Source of the DNA: Demequina litoralis
GTDB taxonomy: Bacteria > Actinomycetota > Actinomycetes > Actinomycetales > Demequinaceae
Reading direction: 5' to 3'
DNA length: 64,000 nt
Assembly (NCBI RefSeq): GCF_030418455.1
Contig: NZ_JAUHPW010000007.1
Coordinates: forward strand, 62,001 to 126,000
Shown here: positions 27,557 through 37,021 of the stretch, in pieces
How positions within the stretch are numbered: the stretch's first letter is position 1
Layout: every line of letters begins with the position of its first letter
Translations under genes and position numbers: made by a program
Notes under the pieces: model-generated
The model's input: the letters and a program-made list of their open reading frames with translations, nothing else
What the model was told of the DNA's origin: nothing
The model's database searches: none

Positions 27557-28861
27557 GTGCTTTCCAGGATCGATCTGCGCGACCAGGACCTCTCCGCCCG
27601 CGAGCTGCTCGCCGTCGTGCCGCGCGCCGACGTCAACGTGGGTGACGCGCTCGCCGTCGTGGAGCCCATCATCGAGGACGTGCGCGTGCGCGGCGAGGCC
27701 GCGCTGCGCGAGCTCGGCGAACGCTTCGACGGCGTGGTCCCGCCGCATCTGCGGGTCCCCGCCGAGGAGATCTCGCGCGCGCTCGAGACGCTCGACCCCG
27801 CGGTGCGGGAGGGCCTCGAGGAGGCCATCGACCGCGTGGGCCGCTTCCACCGCGCCACGGTGCCGCCGCCGGTCGATGTCGAGCTGGCAGACGGCGCTAC
27901 CGTGTCGCAGCGCTGGATCCCGGTCGGCCGCGTGGGCCTCTACGTGCCGGGCGGCCTCGCGGTCTACCCGAGCTCGGTGGTGATGAACGTCGTGACGGCG
28001 CAGGCGGCCGGCGTGCCGTCGATCGCGGTGACGAGCCCGCCGCAGCGCGAGTTCGGCGGCCTGCCGCACCCGACGATCCTCGCGGCCTGCGCGCTGCTCG
28101 GCGTCGCCGAGGTGTACGCGGTGGGCGGTGCCCAGGCGATCGCGATGCTCGCGCATGGCGTCGAGGGCCTGTGCGACCCCGTCGACGTCATCACGGGTCC
28201 CGGCAACGTCTACGTGGCGGCCGCGAAGCGCGCGGTCAACGGTCTGGTCGGCATCGACTCGGAGGCCGGTCCGACGGAGATCGCGGTGATCGCGGACCGG
28301 ACGGCCAACGCGCGCTACGTCGCCGCCGACCTGCTCAGCCAGGCCGAGCATGACCCCATGGCGGGCTCGGTGCTCATCACCGACTCGCCCGAGCTGGCCG
28401 AGGACGTCGAGCGCGAGCTCGGCGCGCTCGCGGATGCCACCAGGCACCTCGCCCGCACCAAGGAGGCGCTCACCGGCCGCCAGAGCGCGGTGATCCTGAC
28501 GTCAGGCATCGACCAGTCCGTCGCCGTCGCGGACGCCTACGGCGCCGAGCACCTCGAGATCCACACCGCGGACGCGCGCGAGGTCGCGGGGCGCATCCGC
28601 AACGCGGGCGCGATCTTCATCGGCGAGCACTCGCCGGTGCCGCTGGGCGACTACCTCGCCGGCTCGAACCATGTGCTGCCCACCGGCGGCACGGCGCGCT
28701 TCGCGTCCGGGCTCGGCGTGACCGCCTTCCTCAAGGCCGTCTCGTACATCGACTACAGCGCCGACGCTCTCGCGGCGGTGGGGGAGAAGGTCGTCGCGCT
28801 CGCCGAGGCGGAGGACCTGCCCGCGCACGGCGCGGCCATCAGGGCGCGGCTCGAAGGCTGA
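27557..28861 (+). CDS. hisD: Histidinol dehydrogenase HisD
   Basis: Cytoplasmic zinc enzyme of 434 residues catalysing the last two oxidations of histidine synthesis (L-histidinol to L-histidine). Family features are [10 protein letters not shown] near residue 120, the NAD-binding [12 protein letters not shown] near residue 215 and [13 protein letters not shown] near residue 373. The GTG start is supported by TAGACT six bases upstream. The rest of the his genes begin 4 kb downstream, beyond recQ and mntH. The last 12 bases are the first part of a 48-bp tandem repeat. Confidence 0.95.
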   Translation: MLSRIDLRDQDLSARELLAVVPRADVNVGDALAVVEPIIEDVRVRGEAALRELGERFDGVVPPHLRVPAEEISRALETLDPAVREGLEEAIDRVGRFHRATVPPPVDVELADGATVSQRWIPVGRVGLYVPGGLAVYPSSVVMNVVTAQAAGVPSIAVTSPPQREFGGLPHPTILAACALLGVAEVYAVGGAQAIAMLAHGVEGLCDPVDVITGPGNVYVAAAKRAVNGLVGIDSEAGPTEIAVIADRTANARYVAADLLSQAEHDPMAGSVLITDSPELAEDVERELGALADATRHLARTKEALTGRQSAVILTSGIDQSVAVADAYGAEHLEIHTADAREVAGRIRNAGAIFIGEHSPVPLGDYLAGSNHVLPTGGTARFASGLGVTAFLKAVSYIDYSADALAAVGEKVVALAEAEDLPAHGAAIRARLEG

Positions 28862-28957
28862 CGCGCGGGCGCTCCGCCATCCGGCAGGTGCGCACGCCTC
28901 GAAGGCTGACGCGCGGGCGCTCCGCCGTCGGGCGGGTGCGTACGCCTCGACGGCTGC
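28850..28957. repeat. 48-bp tandem repeat duplicating the hisD 3' end
   Basis: CTCGAAGGCTG occurs at 28850 and 28898, and CTCGACGGCTG at 28946, an exact 48-base period with high similarity in the intervening GACGCGCGGGCGCTCCGCC segments. The first unit starts inside the hisD stop region, so the gene end itself seems to have been duplicated downstream. The rest of the gap to recQ (to 29032) shows nothing else. Confidence 0.75.
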
Positions 28958-29032
28958 GGGGCGCCGGGCGACCGGGCCGCGCTGTCCCGGCACGGGCCCC
29001 GCCGCACCGGCGTTGCCGCACGCGGGCTGACG

Positions 29033-31246
29033 TCAGCGCACCCCCAGCACGAATGGATGCACGGCTTCCGCTCCTGCGCGTCGCAGCAGGCGTGACGCGA
29101 CGGTGAGCGTCCACCCGGAGTCGGTGAGGTCGTCCACGAGCAGCACGCGCTGCCCGGCGAGTACTTCGCCCGCATCGGGCGACGGCTCCAGCTCCAGCCC
29201 GAGCCGACGCACCACGCCGGCCAGCCGGATCGCGGAGTTGACGTCGTGCCGCTCGGGTGCCTCGCGCCCCGGCACGGGCGCCACCGCTCCGACGAACGGC
29301 ACCTGCAGCCACCGCGCCAGCCCGCGCGCGAGATGGTCGACCAGCACGGGCCGCGACGCCGACCGCACCGCCACCACCCCGTCGATCACGGTCCGGGAGG
29401 TGTCGCCGTCCCAGATCGCCTCCCAGTCCTGGAGCACCCGCACCGCGGCGCTGCGCAGCGGCACCGGCGTCTCGCCGTCGATGAGCGCACCGTCGGCGTC
29501 CCGGGACTCGAGCAGCTCCCGCAGCTGCACCGACCAGCCAAGCCCGTCGAGACGGGCGACCGCCCGCCCGGGCGCCGCCTGCTCGTCGGCCGGGATGCGT
29601 CCGCGCAGGTCCAGCCCCAGCGCGCCGAGCCCGGTGGGCCACTGCCGCCGCGCGACCACCTCGACGCCCACGCGGTCGAGCCCCGCCTGCGCGGCCTCGA
29701 CCGCCTCGACGCTCGGCGCCTCCGGCAGCTCGACGCCGCCGCACGCGTCGCATCGTCCGCATGCCCAGCCGTCCGCGAGCTCGGGGTCGTCGAGCACGCC
29801 GCGCAGGAAGGCCATGCGGCACGCGCCCGCCGTGCCCGGCTCGAGCCGCTGGTAGGCGAGCATCGTCGACTCCTCGGCGCGCCGCGCGGCGGCCACGCGG
29901 GCGTAGCGCTCCGCGTCGTAGGACCATGGTTCGCCGGTCGCGATCCAGCCGCCCTGCACGCGCTTCACGGCGCCGTCGACGTCGAGCACCTTGAGCATCG
30001 CCTCGAGCCGTGACCGGCGCAGGTCCACCCGCGCCTCGAGCGCGGGGATCGACGTCGCCGCGTCGGTGGCCAGCGCCGCGAGCGTCGCCCGCACCGTCTC
30101 CTCGGGTGGGAAGGCCTGCGAGCCGAACCACTCCCAGATCGCGCGGTCCTCCTTGCCCGGCAGCAGCACCACGACGGCGCGGTCGACGCCGCGGCCCGCG
30201 CGGCCCACCTGCTGGTAGTACGCGATCGGTGAGGAGGGCGCTCCCAGGTGCACCACGAACGCGAGATCCGGCTTGTCGAAGCCCATCCCCAGTGCCGACG
30301 TCGCCACCAGCGCCTTCACCCGGTTGTCCTTGAGCTCGCCCTCGAGCCGCTCGCGCTCGGCCGGGTCCGTCTGCCCCGTGTAGGCGGCGACCTCGAGCCC
30401 GGCGGCGCGCAGCTGCGACGCGACCTCCTCGGCCGCGGAGACGGTCAGGCAGTAGACGATCCCCGAGCCCTTTATCGTCCCGAGCGACTGCGCGAGCCAC
30501 GCCACGCGCGCGGCCGGGTCGGGCAGGTCGAGCACGGCCAGGTGGAGCGACTCGCGATCGAGCGGTCCCCGCAGCACGAGCACCTCGGCGGACGCCTCGG
30601 AACCCGTCACCCCGAGCTGCTCCGCGACGTCCGCGGTCACGCGCGCATTGGCGGTCGCGGTGGTCGCGAGCACCGGGATGCCCGCGGGAAGGTCGGCGAG
30701 CAGCGTGCGGATGCGACGGTAGTCGGGCCGGAAGTCGTGACCCCAGTCGGAGATGCAGTGCGCCTCGTCGATCACCACGAGTCCCGCGTCGGCCGCGAGC
30801 CGTGGCAGCACCTCGTCGCGGAACGCCGGGTTGTTGAGCCGCTCGGGCGAGCACAGCAGCACGTCGATCTCGCCGCGCGCGATCGCGGCGTGCACCTCGC
30901 CCCACTCGGTGACGTTCGCGGAGTTCACCGTCGCCGCGCGGATGCCGGCGCGCGCGGCCGCCGTGATCTGGTCGCGCATGAGCGCGAGCAGCGGCGACAC
31001 GATCACCGTCGGCCCGGCGCCGCGGTCGCGCAGCAGCCGCGTCGCGACGAAGTAGACGGCGGACTTGCCCCATCCGGTGCGCTGCACCACCAGCGCGCGC
31101 TCGTGCCGCGACACGAGCGCGTCGACCGCCGTCCACTGGTCGTCGCGCAGGGCGGCGTCCTCCCGCCCGACCAGGCGCCGCAGCGCGGCCTCGGCGTCGT
31201 CGCGGAGGGACGATGCGGCGGTGACGGGGGCGGCCTCGGGAACCAT
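29033..31246 (-). CDS. recQ: RecQ-type DNA helicase with C-terminal phosphoribosyltransferase-like domain
   Basis: Protein of 737 residues. The N-terminal superfamily-2 helicase has Walker A QRTGWGKSAV (near residue 57), VIDEAHCISDWGHDFRPDY (motif II, DEAH) and GRAGRG (motif VI). A zinc-binding CGRCDACGG follows near residue 490. The C-terminal about 200 residues end in VLLVDDLTDSGWT, a PRPP-binding-loop signature of the phosphoribosyltransferase fold, a fusion recurrent in actinobacteria whose role is unknown. I prefer the ATG at 31246 over an upstream GTG at 31270 because TACCCT (the complement of 31254-31259) lies seven bases upstream. It is convergent with hisD and divergent from mntH. 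Confidence 0.88.
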   Translation of the reverse strand: MVPEAAPVTAASSLRDDAEAALRRLVGREDAALRDDQWTAVDALVSRHERALVVQRTGWGKSAVYFVATRLLRDRGAGPTVIVSPLLALMRDQITAAARAGIRAATVNSANVTEWGEVHAAIARGEIDVLLCSPERLNNPAFRDEVLPRLAADAGLVVIDEAHCISDWGHDFRPDYRRIRTLLADLPAGIPVLATTATANARVTADVAEQLGVTGSEASAEVLVLRGPLDRESLHLAVLDLPDPAARVAWLAQSLGTIKGSGIVYCLTVSAAEEVASQLRAAGLEVAAYTGQTDPAERERLEGELKDNRVKALVATSALGMGFDKPDLAFVVHLGAPSSPIAYYQQVGRAGRGVDRAVVVLLPGKEDRAIWEWFGSQAFPPEETVRATLAALATDAATSIPALEARVDLRRSRLEAMLKVLDVDGAVKRVQGGWIATGEPWSYDAERYARVAAARRAEESTMLAYQRLEPGTAGACRMAFLRGVLDDPELADGWACGRCDACGGVELPEAPSVEAVEAAQAGLDRVGVEVVARRQWPTGLGALGLDLRGRIPADEQAAPGRAVARLDGLGWSVQLRELLESRDADGALIDGETPVPLRSAAVRVLQDWEAIWDGDTSRTVIDGVVAVRSASRPVLVDHLARGLARWLQVPFVGAVAPVPGREAPERHDVNSAIRLAGVVRRLGLELEPSPDAGEVLAGQRVLLVDDLTDSGWTLTVASRLLRRAGAEAVHPFVLGVR

Positions 31247-31253
31247 GGCCACC

Positions 31254-31259
31254 AGGGTA
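31254..31259 (-). promoter_or_regulatory. -10 element for leaderless recQ
   Basis: TACCCT on the - strand is followed by seven bases and the ATG at 31246. It helps decide the start against the GTG further upstream. Confidence 0.45.
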
Positions 31260-31390
31260 GGGCGGGGCACCGACAGGGCCCGCGCATCGTCCCCCGAGTA
31301 TCACCCGCACCCGCACCCGCCCGCGGAGCCATCAGCGCGAACGATGCCGCGCATCGGCACGACGCGCACCGCCGCGTCCCACGCCCGGTC

Positions 31391-31412
31391 AAAGTTCGGC
31401 TAGCCTAACTTT
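31391..31412 (+). promoter_or_regulatory. DtxR/MntR-like operator upstream of mntH
   Basis: A near-perfect 22-base palindrome: arms AAAGTT and AACTTT flank the core GGCTAGCC, with one mismatched position in each half. It contains -10-like hexamers TAGCCT and TAACTT, so a bound repressor would block transcription of mntH about 90 bases downstream. It resembles the DtxR/IdeR/MntR operator class (GTTAGGCTAACC type). Binding by MntR is inference from sequence and from the transporter it precedes. Confidence 0.7.
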
Positions 31413-31504
31413 CGTGCGACGGCGCCCGACCCGCCGTCGCGCATCGGTCCGGGCACTCCGGGCCGGGCAGCAGATCGGCCGGCCGCAGGAGAGGGGAGCG
31501 ACGG

Positions 31505-32770
31505 GTGTCGAACACGTTGGTGGAGCGCAACCGCGAGGAGGCCGAGCGCACGCGCGGCCCCATCCGACGCATCGTCACCCTGATCGGCCCGGCCTTCGTC
31601 GCGGCCGTCGCCTACGTCGACCCCGGCAACGTCGCCGCGAACCTCACCGCGGGCGCCGAGTACGGCTACCTGCTCGTGTGGGTGCTCGTCGTGTCGAACC
31701 TCATGGCGGTGCTCATCCAGTACACGTCCGCCAAGCTCGGCCTGGTGACCGGGCGCTCGATGCCCGAGCTGCTGCGCGGCCGCCTGGGCCGCCGCGGCCG
31801 CCTCGCCTACTGGGGTCAGGCGGAGATCGTCGCCGCGATGACGGACCTCGCCGAGGTGATCGGCGGCGCGCTCGCGCTCTACCTGCTCTTCGACCTGCCG
31901 CTGGTGATCGGCGGCCTCATCGTCGGGCTCGTGTCGCTTGCGCTGCTCGCGGTCCAGTCGCGGCACGGCCAGCGCCAGTTCGAGCTCGTCATCATGTTCC
32001 TGCTCGCGATCATCGCGATCGGCTTCATGGCGGGCCTCGTGGTCTCCGACACCGACTGGGGTGGCGCGGCCGCCGGCCTCGTGCCCCGGTTCGAGGGTCC
32101 GGGCACCGTGCTGCTGGCCGCCTCGATGCTCGGCGCGACGGTGATGCCGCATGTGATCTACCTCCACAGCTCGCTGGCGCGCGACCGCCACGGCGTGGGC
32201 CACGACAAGCCCCGCCTGCGCCGCCTCCTGCACGCGAGCAAGTGGGACGTCGCGGCCTCCCTCGTGATCGCGGGCTCGGTGAACATCGCGATGCTGCTGC
32301 TCGCCGCGGGCAGCCTGCGCGGCGTCTCCGGCACCGACTCGATCGAGGGCGCCCACGCCGCCATCGAGTCCGCCCTCGGCCCGATCATCGCGGGCGCCTT
32401 CGCGGTAGGCCTGCTCGCGTCGGGCCTCGCGTCGACCTCGGTGGGCTGCTACGCGGGCTCGGCGATCATGGGCGGCCTCCTGCACCGCCACATCCCGGTG
32501 TGGGTGCGCCGCTCGGTGACGCTCATCCCGGCACTCCTGCTGCTCGGCGCGGGCGCGAACCCCACGTGGGCGCTCGTCATCTCGCAGGTGGTGCTCAGCC
32601 TCGGTATCCCGTTCGCGGTGATCCCGCTGGTGCGCCTCACCTCCGACCGCGAGCTCATGGGCGAGCACGTCAACTCGCGCACCACCCAGGTGGTCGCATG
32701 GACCGTGGTCGCGCTCATCGTCGCGCTCAACGCGGCGCTGCTGGTCCTCACCTTCGCGGGGCAGATCTAG
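31505..32770 (+). CDS. mntH: Nramp-family divalent metal (Mn2+) transporter
   Basis: Proton-coupled Mn/Fe importer of 421 residues with about eleven hydrophobic segments. Metal-site motifs are present: DPGNVAANLTAG in the first helix (near residue 40) and MPHVIYLHSS in the sixth (near residue 215). The GTG start follows GGAGAGGGGAG. The palindromic operator about 93 bases upstream suggests repression under metal sufficiency. It sits alone between recQ and hisC. Confidence 0.92.
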   Translation: MSNTLVERNREEAERTRGPIRRIVTLIGPAFVAAVAYVDPGNVAANLTAGAEYGYLLVWVLVVSNLMAVLIQYTSAKLGLVTGRSMPELLRGRLGRRGRLAYWGQAEIVAAMTDLAEVIGGALALYLLFDLPLVIGGLIVGLVSLALLAVQSRHGQRQFELVIMFLLAIIAIGFMAGLVVSDTDWGGAAAGLVPRFEGPGTVLLAASMLGATVMPHVIYLHSSLARDRHGVGHDKPRLRRLLHASKWDVAASLVIAGSVNIAMLLLAAGSLRGVSGTDSIEGAHAAIESALGPIIAGAFAVGLLASGLASTSVGCYAGSAIMGGLLHRHIPVWVRRSVTLIPALLLLGAGANPTWALVISQVVLSLGIPFAVIPLVRLTSDRELMGEHVNSRTTQVVAWTVVALIVALNAALLVLTFAGQI

Positions 32771-32845
32771 GGGCACCCGGGGGCGGCCTCGCGAGGGCGC
32801 GGTGCGCAGGGACGATGCGGCGCATGCCCCGCCGCGCGCGCTCAC

Positions 32846-32851
32846 TAGAAT
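32846..32851 (+). promoter_or_regulatory. -10 element for leaderless hisC
   Basis: TAGAAT is followed by six bases and the hisC ATG at 32858, the same arrangement as dnaE. It probably drives the hisC-hisB-unknown-hisH genes. A GGACGATGCG motif lies 36 bases upstream (32810). Confidence 0.6.
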
Positions 32852-32857
32852 CGCCCC

Positions 32858-33952
32858 ATGACCCTGCCGATCCGCCCCGACCTGGTCGGGCTCGAGCCGT
32901 ACGGTGCGCCGCAGCTCGAGGTCACCGCGCGCCTCAACGTCAACGAGAACCCGTACGCGCCCCCGAACTCGGTCGTCGACGCCATCGCGACCGCCGTCCG
33001 CAAGGCGGCCGAGGGCCTCAACCGCTACCCGGACCGCGACTTCCTCTCGCTCCGTCAGGACCTCGCCGCGTACCTCGCGGCCGAGAGCCACGTCGACTTC
33101 CTCGAGGCGCGCAACATCTGGGCCGCGAACGGCTCGAACGAGGTCATGCTCCACCTGCACCAGGCGTTCGGCGGCCCGGGCCGCACGGTGCTGAGCTTCG
33201 CGCCCACCTACTCGATGTACCCGGAGTACGCGCGCGACACCCTCACCGGGTACGTCACCTTCCCGCGCAGCGACGACTTCACGCTCGACATCGACGCCGC
33301 GGTGGCCGCGATCCGCGAGACGGCACCCGCGATGGTGATCGTCGCGAGCCCCAACAACCCGACCGGCACTGCGCTCCCGCTCGCGCACGTCGAGGCGCTG
33401 CTCGCGGCGGCGGGCGACGTCGAGGGCGGCTGCGTCGTCGTGGTGGACGAGGCCTACGCCGAGTTCCGCCGCCGCGGCGTCCCCAGCGCCGCGTCGCTGC
33501 TGCCGGCCCACCCGAACCTCGCGGTGAGCCGCACCATGTCGAAGGCCTTCGCGCTCGCGGGCGGCCGGCTCGGCTACCTCGCCGCGCACGAGGAGCTCAT
33601 CGACGTGCTGCGCGTGGTGCGCCTGCCGTACCACCTCAGCGCCGTCACCCAGGCGACGGCCTGCGCGGCGCTCGCGCACCACCGCGAGCTCCAGGCCCAG
33701 GTCGACGAGATCCGCGCCGAGCGCGACGAGACCGTCGCCTGGCTACGCGCCCAGGGCTGGACGGTCGCGGACACGGACGCGAACTTCGCGCTGTTCGGCC
33801 CGTTCGAGGATCGTGAGAGGGTATTCCAGGGCCTGCTCGCGCGCGGGGTCCTCATCCGCGTCACCGGCCCCGAGGGTTGGCTGCGCGTGTCGATCGGCAC
33901 GCCGCAGGAGATGGCGCTGTTCCGCAGCGCGCTGCTGGAGGTCACTGCATGA
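32858..33952 (+). CDS. hisC: Histidinol-phosphate aminotransferase HisC
   Basis: PLP-dependent class I/II aminotransferase of 364 residues converting imidazole-acetol phosphate to histidinol phosphate. Family features are LNVNENPY near residue 26, [11 protein letters not shown] near residue 165, VDEAYAEF near residue 200, and the PLP lysine in [17 protein letters not shown] near residue 229. It is the first gene of a tightly overlapping set, with a four-base ATGA overlap with hisB. Confidence 0.94.
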   Translation: MTLPIRPDLVGLEPYGAPQLEVTARLNVNENPYAPPNSVVDAIATAVRKAAEGLNRYPDRDFLSLRQDLAAYLAAESHVDFLEARNIWAANGSNEVMLHLHQAFGGPGRTVLSFAPTYSMYPEYARDTLTGYVTFPRSDDFTLDIDAAVAAIRETAPAMVIVASPNNPTGTALPLAHVEALLAAAGDVEGGCVVVVDEAYAEFRRRGVPSAASLLPAHPNLAVSRTMSKAFALAGGRLGYLAAHEELIDVLRVVRLPYHLSAVTQATACAALAHHRELQAQVDEIRAERDETVAWLRAQGWTVADTDANFALFGPFEDRERVFQGLLARGVLIRVTGPEGWLRVSIGTPQEMALFRSALLEVTA

Positions 33953-34548
33953 GCCGCACCGGTCGCATCGAGCGCACCACGAGCGAGTCGTCCGTCCTGG
34001 TCGAGCTGGACCTCGACGGGTCCGGCCGCACCGAGATCAGCACGGGCGTGCCGTTCTACGACCACATGCTCACCGCGCTCGGCAAGCACTCCCTCATGGA
34101 CCTCACGGTCCGCGCCACCGGCGACGTGCACATCGACTCGCACCACACCGTCGAGGACGTCGCGATCTGCATCGGCGAGGCGCTCAAGCAGGCGCTCGGC
34201 GACAAGGCCGGCATCTCCCGCTTCGGCGACGCCCTGGTGCCGCTGGACGAGGCGCTGGCGCAGTGCGTCGTCGACGTGTCCGGGCGCCCGTACTTCGTCC
34301 ACGTGGGCGAGCCGGTCGGCCAGGCCACGCACCTCATCGGCGGCAACTTCGCGGGCTCGCTCACGGGCCACGCGCTCGAGTCGATCGCCCACCACGCGGG
34401 CATCTGCGTGCACATGCGCGTGCTCGCGGGCCGCGACCCGCACCACATCGTCGAGGCGCAGTTCAAGGCGCTCGCGCGCGCCCTCCGCTTCGCGGTGGAG
34501 AAGGACGCGCGCGTCCAGGGCATCCCCTCCACCAAGGGAGCCCTGTGA
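33949..34548 (+). CDS. hisB: Imidazoleglycerol-phosphate dehydratase HisB
   Basis: Monofunctional dehydratase of 199 residues. The manganese-binding signatures are [11 protein letters not shown] followed by DSHHTVED in the first half, and [18 protein letters not shown] and [18 protein letters not shown] in the second half. The ATG lies in the hisC stop (ATGA). It overlaps the next, unidentified gene by four bases (GTGA). Confidence 0.95.
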   Translation: MSRTGRIERTTSESSVLVELDLDGSGRTEISTGVPFYDHMLTALGKHSLMDLTVRATGDVHIDSHHTVEDVAICIGEALKQALGDKAGISRFGDALVPLDEALAQCVVDVSGRPYFVHVGEPVGQATHLIGGNFAGSLTGHALESIAHHAGICVHMRVLAGRDPHHIVEAQFKALARALRFAVEKDARVQGIPSTKGAL

Positions 34549-34997
34549 CCGACGTCGCGATCATCCTCACGCCGATCCCGCGACCCCGCTTCCTCACCGC
34601 GCTGTGCGCGGTGAACGGCATCCGCGGCCACGTCCTGGAGACCAGCGGCGGCCCCATCGCGGTGCTGGACGATGCGTCCCCGGAGCACGTGGAGAAGGCC
34701 GCCCGGGCGGTGTCGGGCTTCATCAAGGGGCCGGAGTTCCTGGTCGCGGAGAGCCGTGAGGGGAACGTCCGCGTGCAGGTGTGGAAGGCCGGGGCGATGG
34801 AGCGCGAGGTCCCCGCGGGCCTGGCGCTCGCGGACTCGCCCGGCGTCGTGACCTCGCTCCTCACGCGTGCCTCCACGTTCGAGGAGATCGCCGACACCCA
34901 CGAGGACAAGGTCCACAGCACGCACATCGGCCGCATCAAGGCCTACCGCGAGCTCATCAAGGAGGCGAACGCGCTTCGGAAGGACATCGGCGCATGA
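34545..34997 (+). CDS. Uncharacterised protein encoded inside the his operon
   Basis: Protein of 150 residues that I do not recognise. It is soluble, with no signal peptide or membrane segment. The N-terminal half looks alpha/beta ([20 protein letters not shown]), and the C-terminus is helical and charged ([20 protein letters not shown]). It is held by four-base overlaps on both sides (GTGA with hisB, ATGA with hisH), so it is translated with the histidine enzymes. Codon use is like its neighbours. A role linked to the pathway or to the HisH/HisF synthase is suggested only by position. Confidence 0.8.
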   Translation: MTDVAIILTPIPRPRFLTALCAVNGIRGHVLETSGGPIAVLDDASPEHVEKAARAVSGFIKGPEFLVAESREGNVRVQVWKAGAMEREVPAGLALADSPGVVTSLLTRASTFEEIADTHEDKVHSTHIGRIKAYRELIKEANALRKDIGA

Positions 34998-35650
34998 CCC
35001 GGCCCCTCGTCTGCGTCTTCGACTACGGCTTCGGCAACGTCCGCTCCGCCACCCGCGCCCTCGAGCACGTGGGCGCGCGCGTCGAGCTCACCTCCGATCG
35101 CACGGTCGCCGAGCACGCGCACGGCCTCGTGGTCCCCGGCGTGGGCGCCTTCGAGGCGGTCATGAACGGCCTCAAGGAGGCGCGCGGCGACCAGATCGTC
35201 GGCCGGCGCCTGTCCGGCGGCCGCCCCGTGCTGGGCATCTGCGTCGGCATGCAGGTGATGTTCGAGCGCGGCGTCGAGCACGGCACCGAGTCCGAGGGCC
35301 TCGACCAGTGGCCCGGCACCGTCGAGCTGCTCCAGACCTCCGTGGTGCCCAACATGGGCTGGGCGACCGTCGAGGCGCCGGAGGGCTCCACGCTCTTCAG
35401 CGGCGTCGAGGACGAGCGCTTCTACTTCGTCCACTCGTACGGCGCGCGCGAGTTCCCGCTCGGCACCACCGAGGACACCGGTCGCTTCGCGGCGCCGCTC
35501 GTCACGTGGTCGACCGCCGGGCACGAGGGCGACGAGGACCGCTTCGTCGCCGCGGTCGAGAACGGCCCGCTCATGGCGACGCAGTTCCACCCCGAGAAGT
35601 CGGGCGAGGCCGGCCTCCAGCTGCTGCGCAACTGGGTCGAGACGCTGTAA
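34994..35650 (+). CDS. hisH: Imidazole glycerol phosphate synthase glutaminase subunit HisH
   Basis: Class I glutamine amidotransferase of 218 residues supplying ammonia to HisF. The catalytic triad is visible: C83 in LGICVGMQ, with H199 and E201 in [16 protein letters not shown] lies at the N-terminus. The ATG overlaps the upstream unknown gene by four bases. The partner hisF is not in this window. Confidence 0.95.
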   Translation: MTRPLVCVFDYGFGNVRSATRALEHVGARVELTSDRTVAEHAHGLVVPGVGAFEAVMNGLKEARGDQIVGRRLSGGRPVLGICVGMQVMFERGVEHGTESEGLDQWPGTVELLQTSVVPNMGWATVEAPEGSTLFSGVEDERFYFVHSYGAREFPLGTTEDTGRFAAPLVTWSTAGHEGDEDRFVAAVENGPLMATQFHPEKSGEAGLQLLRNWVETL

Positions 35651-35693
35651 TCCCCGGTACCCTCGCATCGTCCACCCCTCCCGAGAGGAAGCC

Positions 35694-36431
35694 ATGACCG
35701 ACACCCCCCGCCTCGAGCTCCTGCCCGCCGTCGACGTCGCCGACGGCCAGGCCGTCCGCCTCACGCAGGGCGAGGCGGGCTCCGAGACCAGCTACGGCGA
35801 CCCGCTGTCGGCGGCGCTCGACTGGGTGAACGGCGGCGCGGAGTGGATCCACCTGGTGGACCTCGATGCGGCCTTCGGTCGCGGCTCCAACGCGTCCCTC
35901 CTGGCAGACGTCGTCAAGGCGGTCGACGTCAAGGTCGAGATGAGCGGCGGCATCCGCGACGACGAGTCGCTCGAGCGCGCCCTCGCCACCGGCTGCGCGC
36001 GCGTCAACCTCGGCACCGCGGCGCTCGAGAACCCCGAGTGGACCGCCCGCGCGATCGACCGCCACGGCGACCGCATCGCGGTGGGCCTCGACGTGCGCGG
36101 CACCACGCTCGCCGGCCGCGGCTGGACCCGCGACGGCGGCGACCTCTGGGAGGTGCTCGCGCGCCTCGACGCCGCGGGCTGCGCCCGCTACGTCGTCACC
36201 GACGTGAAGAAGGACGGCATGCTGTCCGGACCCAACCTCGAACTGCTCCAGCAGGTGTGCGAGGCCACCGACGCGCCCGTGGTCGCGAGCGGCGGCATCA
36301 GCTCGCTCGACGACATCGCCGCGCTGCGCACCCTCACGGCCGCCGGCATCGAGGGCGCGATCGTGGGCAAGGCGCTCTACAACGGCAACTTCACGCTGCC
36401 GCAGGCGCTCGACGTGGCCGGCCGCCCCTAG
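35694..36431 (+). CDS. priA: HisA/PriA-type phosphoribosyl isomerase
   Basis: TIM-barrel isomerase of 245 residues. Actinobacteria generally use a bifunctional PriA here, serving both histidine (HisA) and tryptophan (TrpF) synthesis. Features are [13 protein letters not shown] near the N-terminus, [14 protein letters not shown] near residue 47, MSGGIRDD near residue 83, and [13 protein letters not shown] near residue 168. Dual activity is expected from lineage, not proven by sequence. TACCCT at about 35658 and a CGCATCGTCC motif at 35664-35673 lie upstream, so it may have its own promoter. Confidence 0.92.
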   Translation: MTDTPRLELLPAVDVADGQAVRLTQGEAGSETSYGDPLSAALDWVNGGAEWIHLVDLDAAFGRGSNASLLADVVKAVDVKVEMSGGIRDDESLERALATGCARVNLGTAALENPEWTARAIDRHGDRIAVGLDVRGTTLAGRGWTRDGGDLWEVLARLDAAGCARYVVTDVKKDGMLSGPNLELLQQVCEATDAPVVASGGISSLDDIAALRTLTAAGIEGAIVGKALYNGNFTLPQALDVAGRP

Positions 36432-36490
36432 CTCCCGCCGCACCCCGCAGGCCTCCCCTCGATACGGTGGAGGTGGCGAGAGGGGCGACG

Positions 36491-36991
36491 ATGCGCGGGC
36501 CGGGCATGGTCATGGCAGCGGCGGTGACCGCGGCGACCGCGGCCGCGCTGCTCGCCGGGTGCACGGCGGCGGACGCGCCGGGCGCCTCGTCCGCCCCCAC
36601 CGTGACGCCCACCTGTCCCGACACGATCGCCCCGGAGCCCGGCACGCCCGAGACGGCAGCGGCAGCCCCGGAGATCGGCGCCTTCGACTCCGCATGGCTG
36701 TGCGTCTACGCGCTGGGCGACGCGTGGACGCTCGCGGAGGGCCCCGCGCCCATCGACGACCTCGACGGCGTCCGGGAGCTGGTCGACGCGCTCGAGCCCG
36801 CGGACCTCATGCGCCCCTGCACGCTCGAGCTCGGGCCCGAGTACCTGCTCACGCTGGCCGACGGCGACGACCTCACCCGCATCGTCGTCGACGCGTACGG
36901 CTGCCGCTGGGCCCGGGTCGAGGGCGAGCCGGGGCTGCTCACCGGTCCCGACACGATCATCGCGGACCTCGACGGCCTCGCCGGACTCTGA
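36491..36991 (+). CDS. Small secreted lipoprotein, unknown function
   Basis: Protein of 166 residues with a signal peptide and lipobox LLAGC (Cys near residue 24), then a Pro/Thr-rich linker and a compact domain with four further Cys (CPDT, LCVYALGDAW, RPCTLEL, YGCRWA). This fits an extracytoplasmic disulphide-bonded domain. TACGGT at 36463-36468 may be its -10. An in-frame GTG at 36473 is an alternative start. I do not recognise a family. Confidence 0.7.
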   Translation: MRGPGMVMAAAVTAATAAALLAGCTAADAPGASSAPTVTPTCPDTIAPEPGTPETAAAAPEIGAFDSAWLCVYALGDAWTLAEGPAPIDDLDGVRELVDALEPADLMRPCTLELGPEYLLTLADGDDLTRIVVDAYGCRWARVEGEPGLLTGPDTIIADLDGLAGL

Positions 36992-37009
36992 CACGTCGGC
37001 GGGTGCCTC

Positions 37010-37015
37010 TAGGCT
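37010..37015 (+). promoter_or_regulatory. -10 element for leaderless sseB-like gene
   Basis: TAGGCT is followed by six bases and the ATG at 37022; there is no ribosome-binding site. Confidence 0.5.
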
Positions 37016-37021
37016 GGGGCC

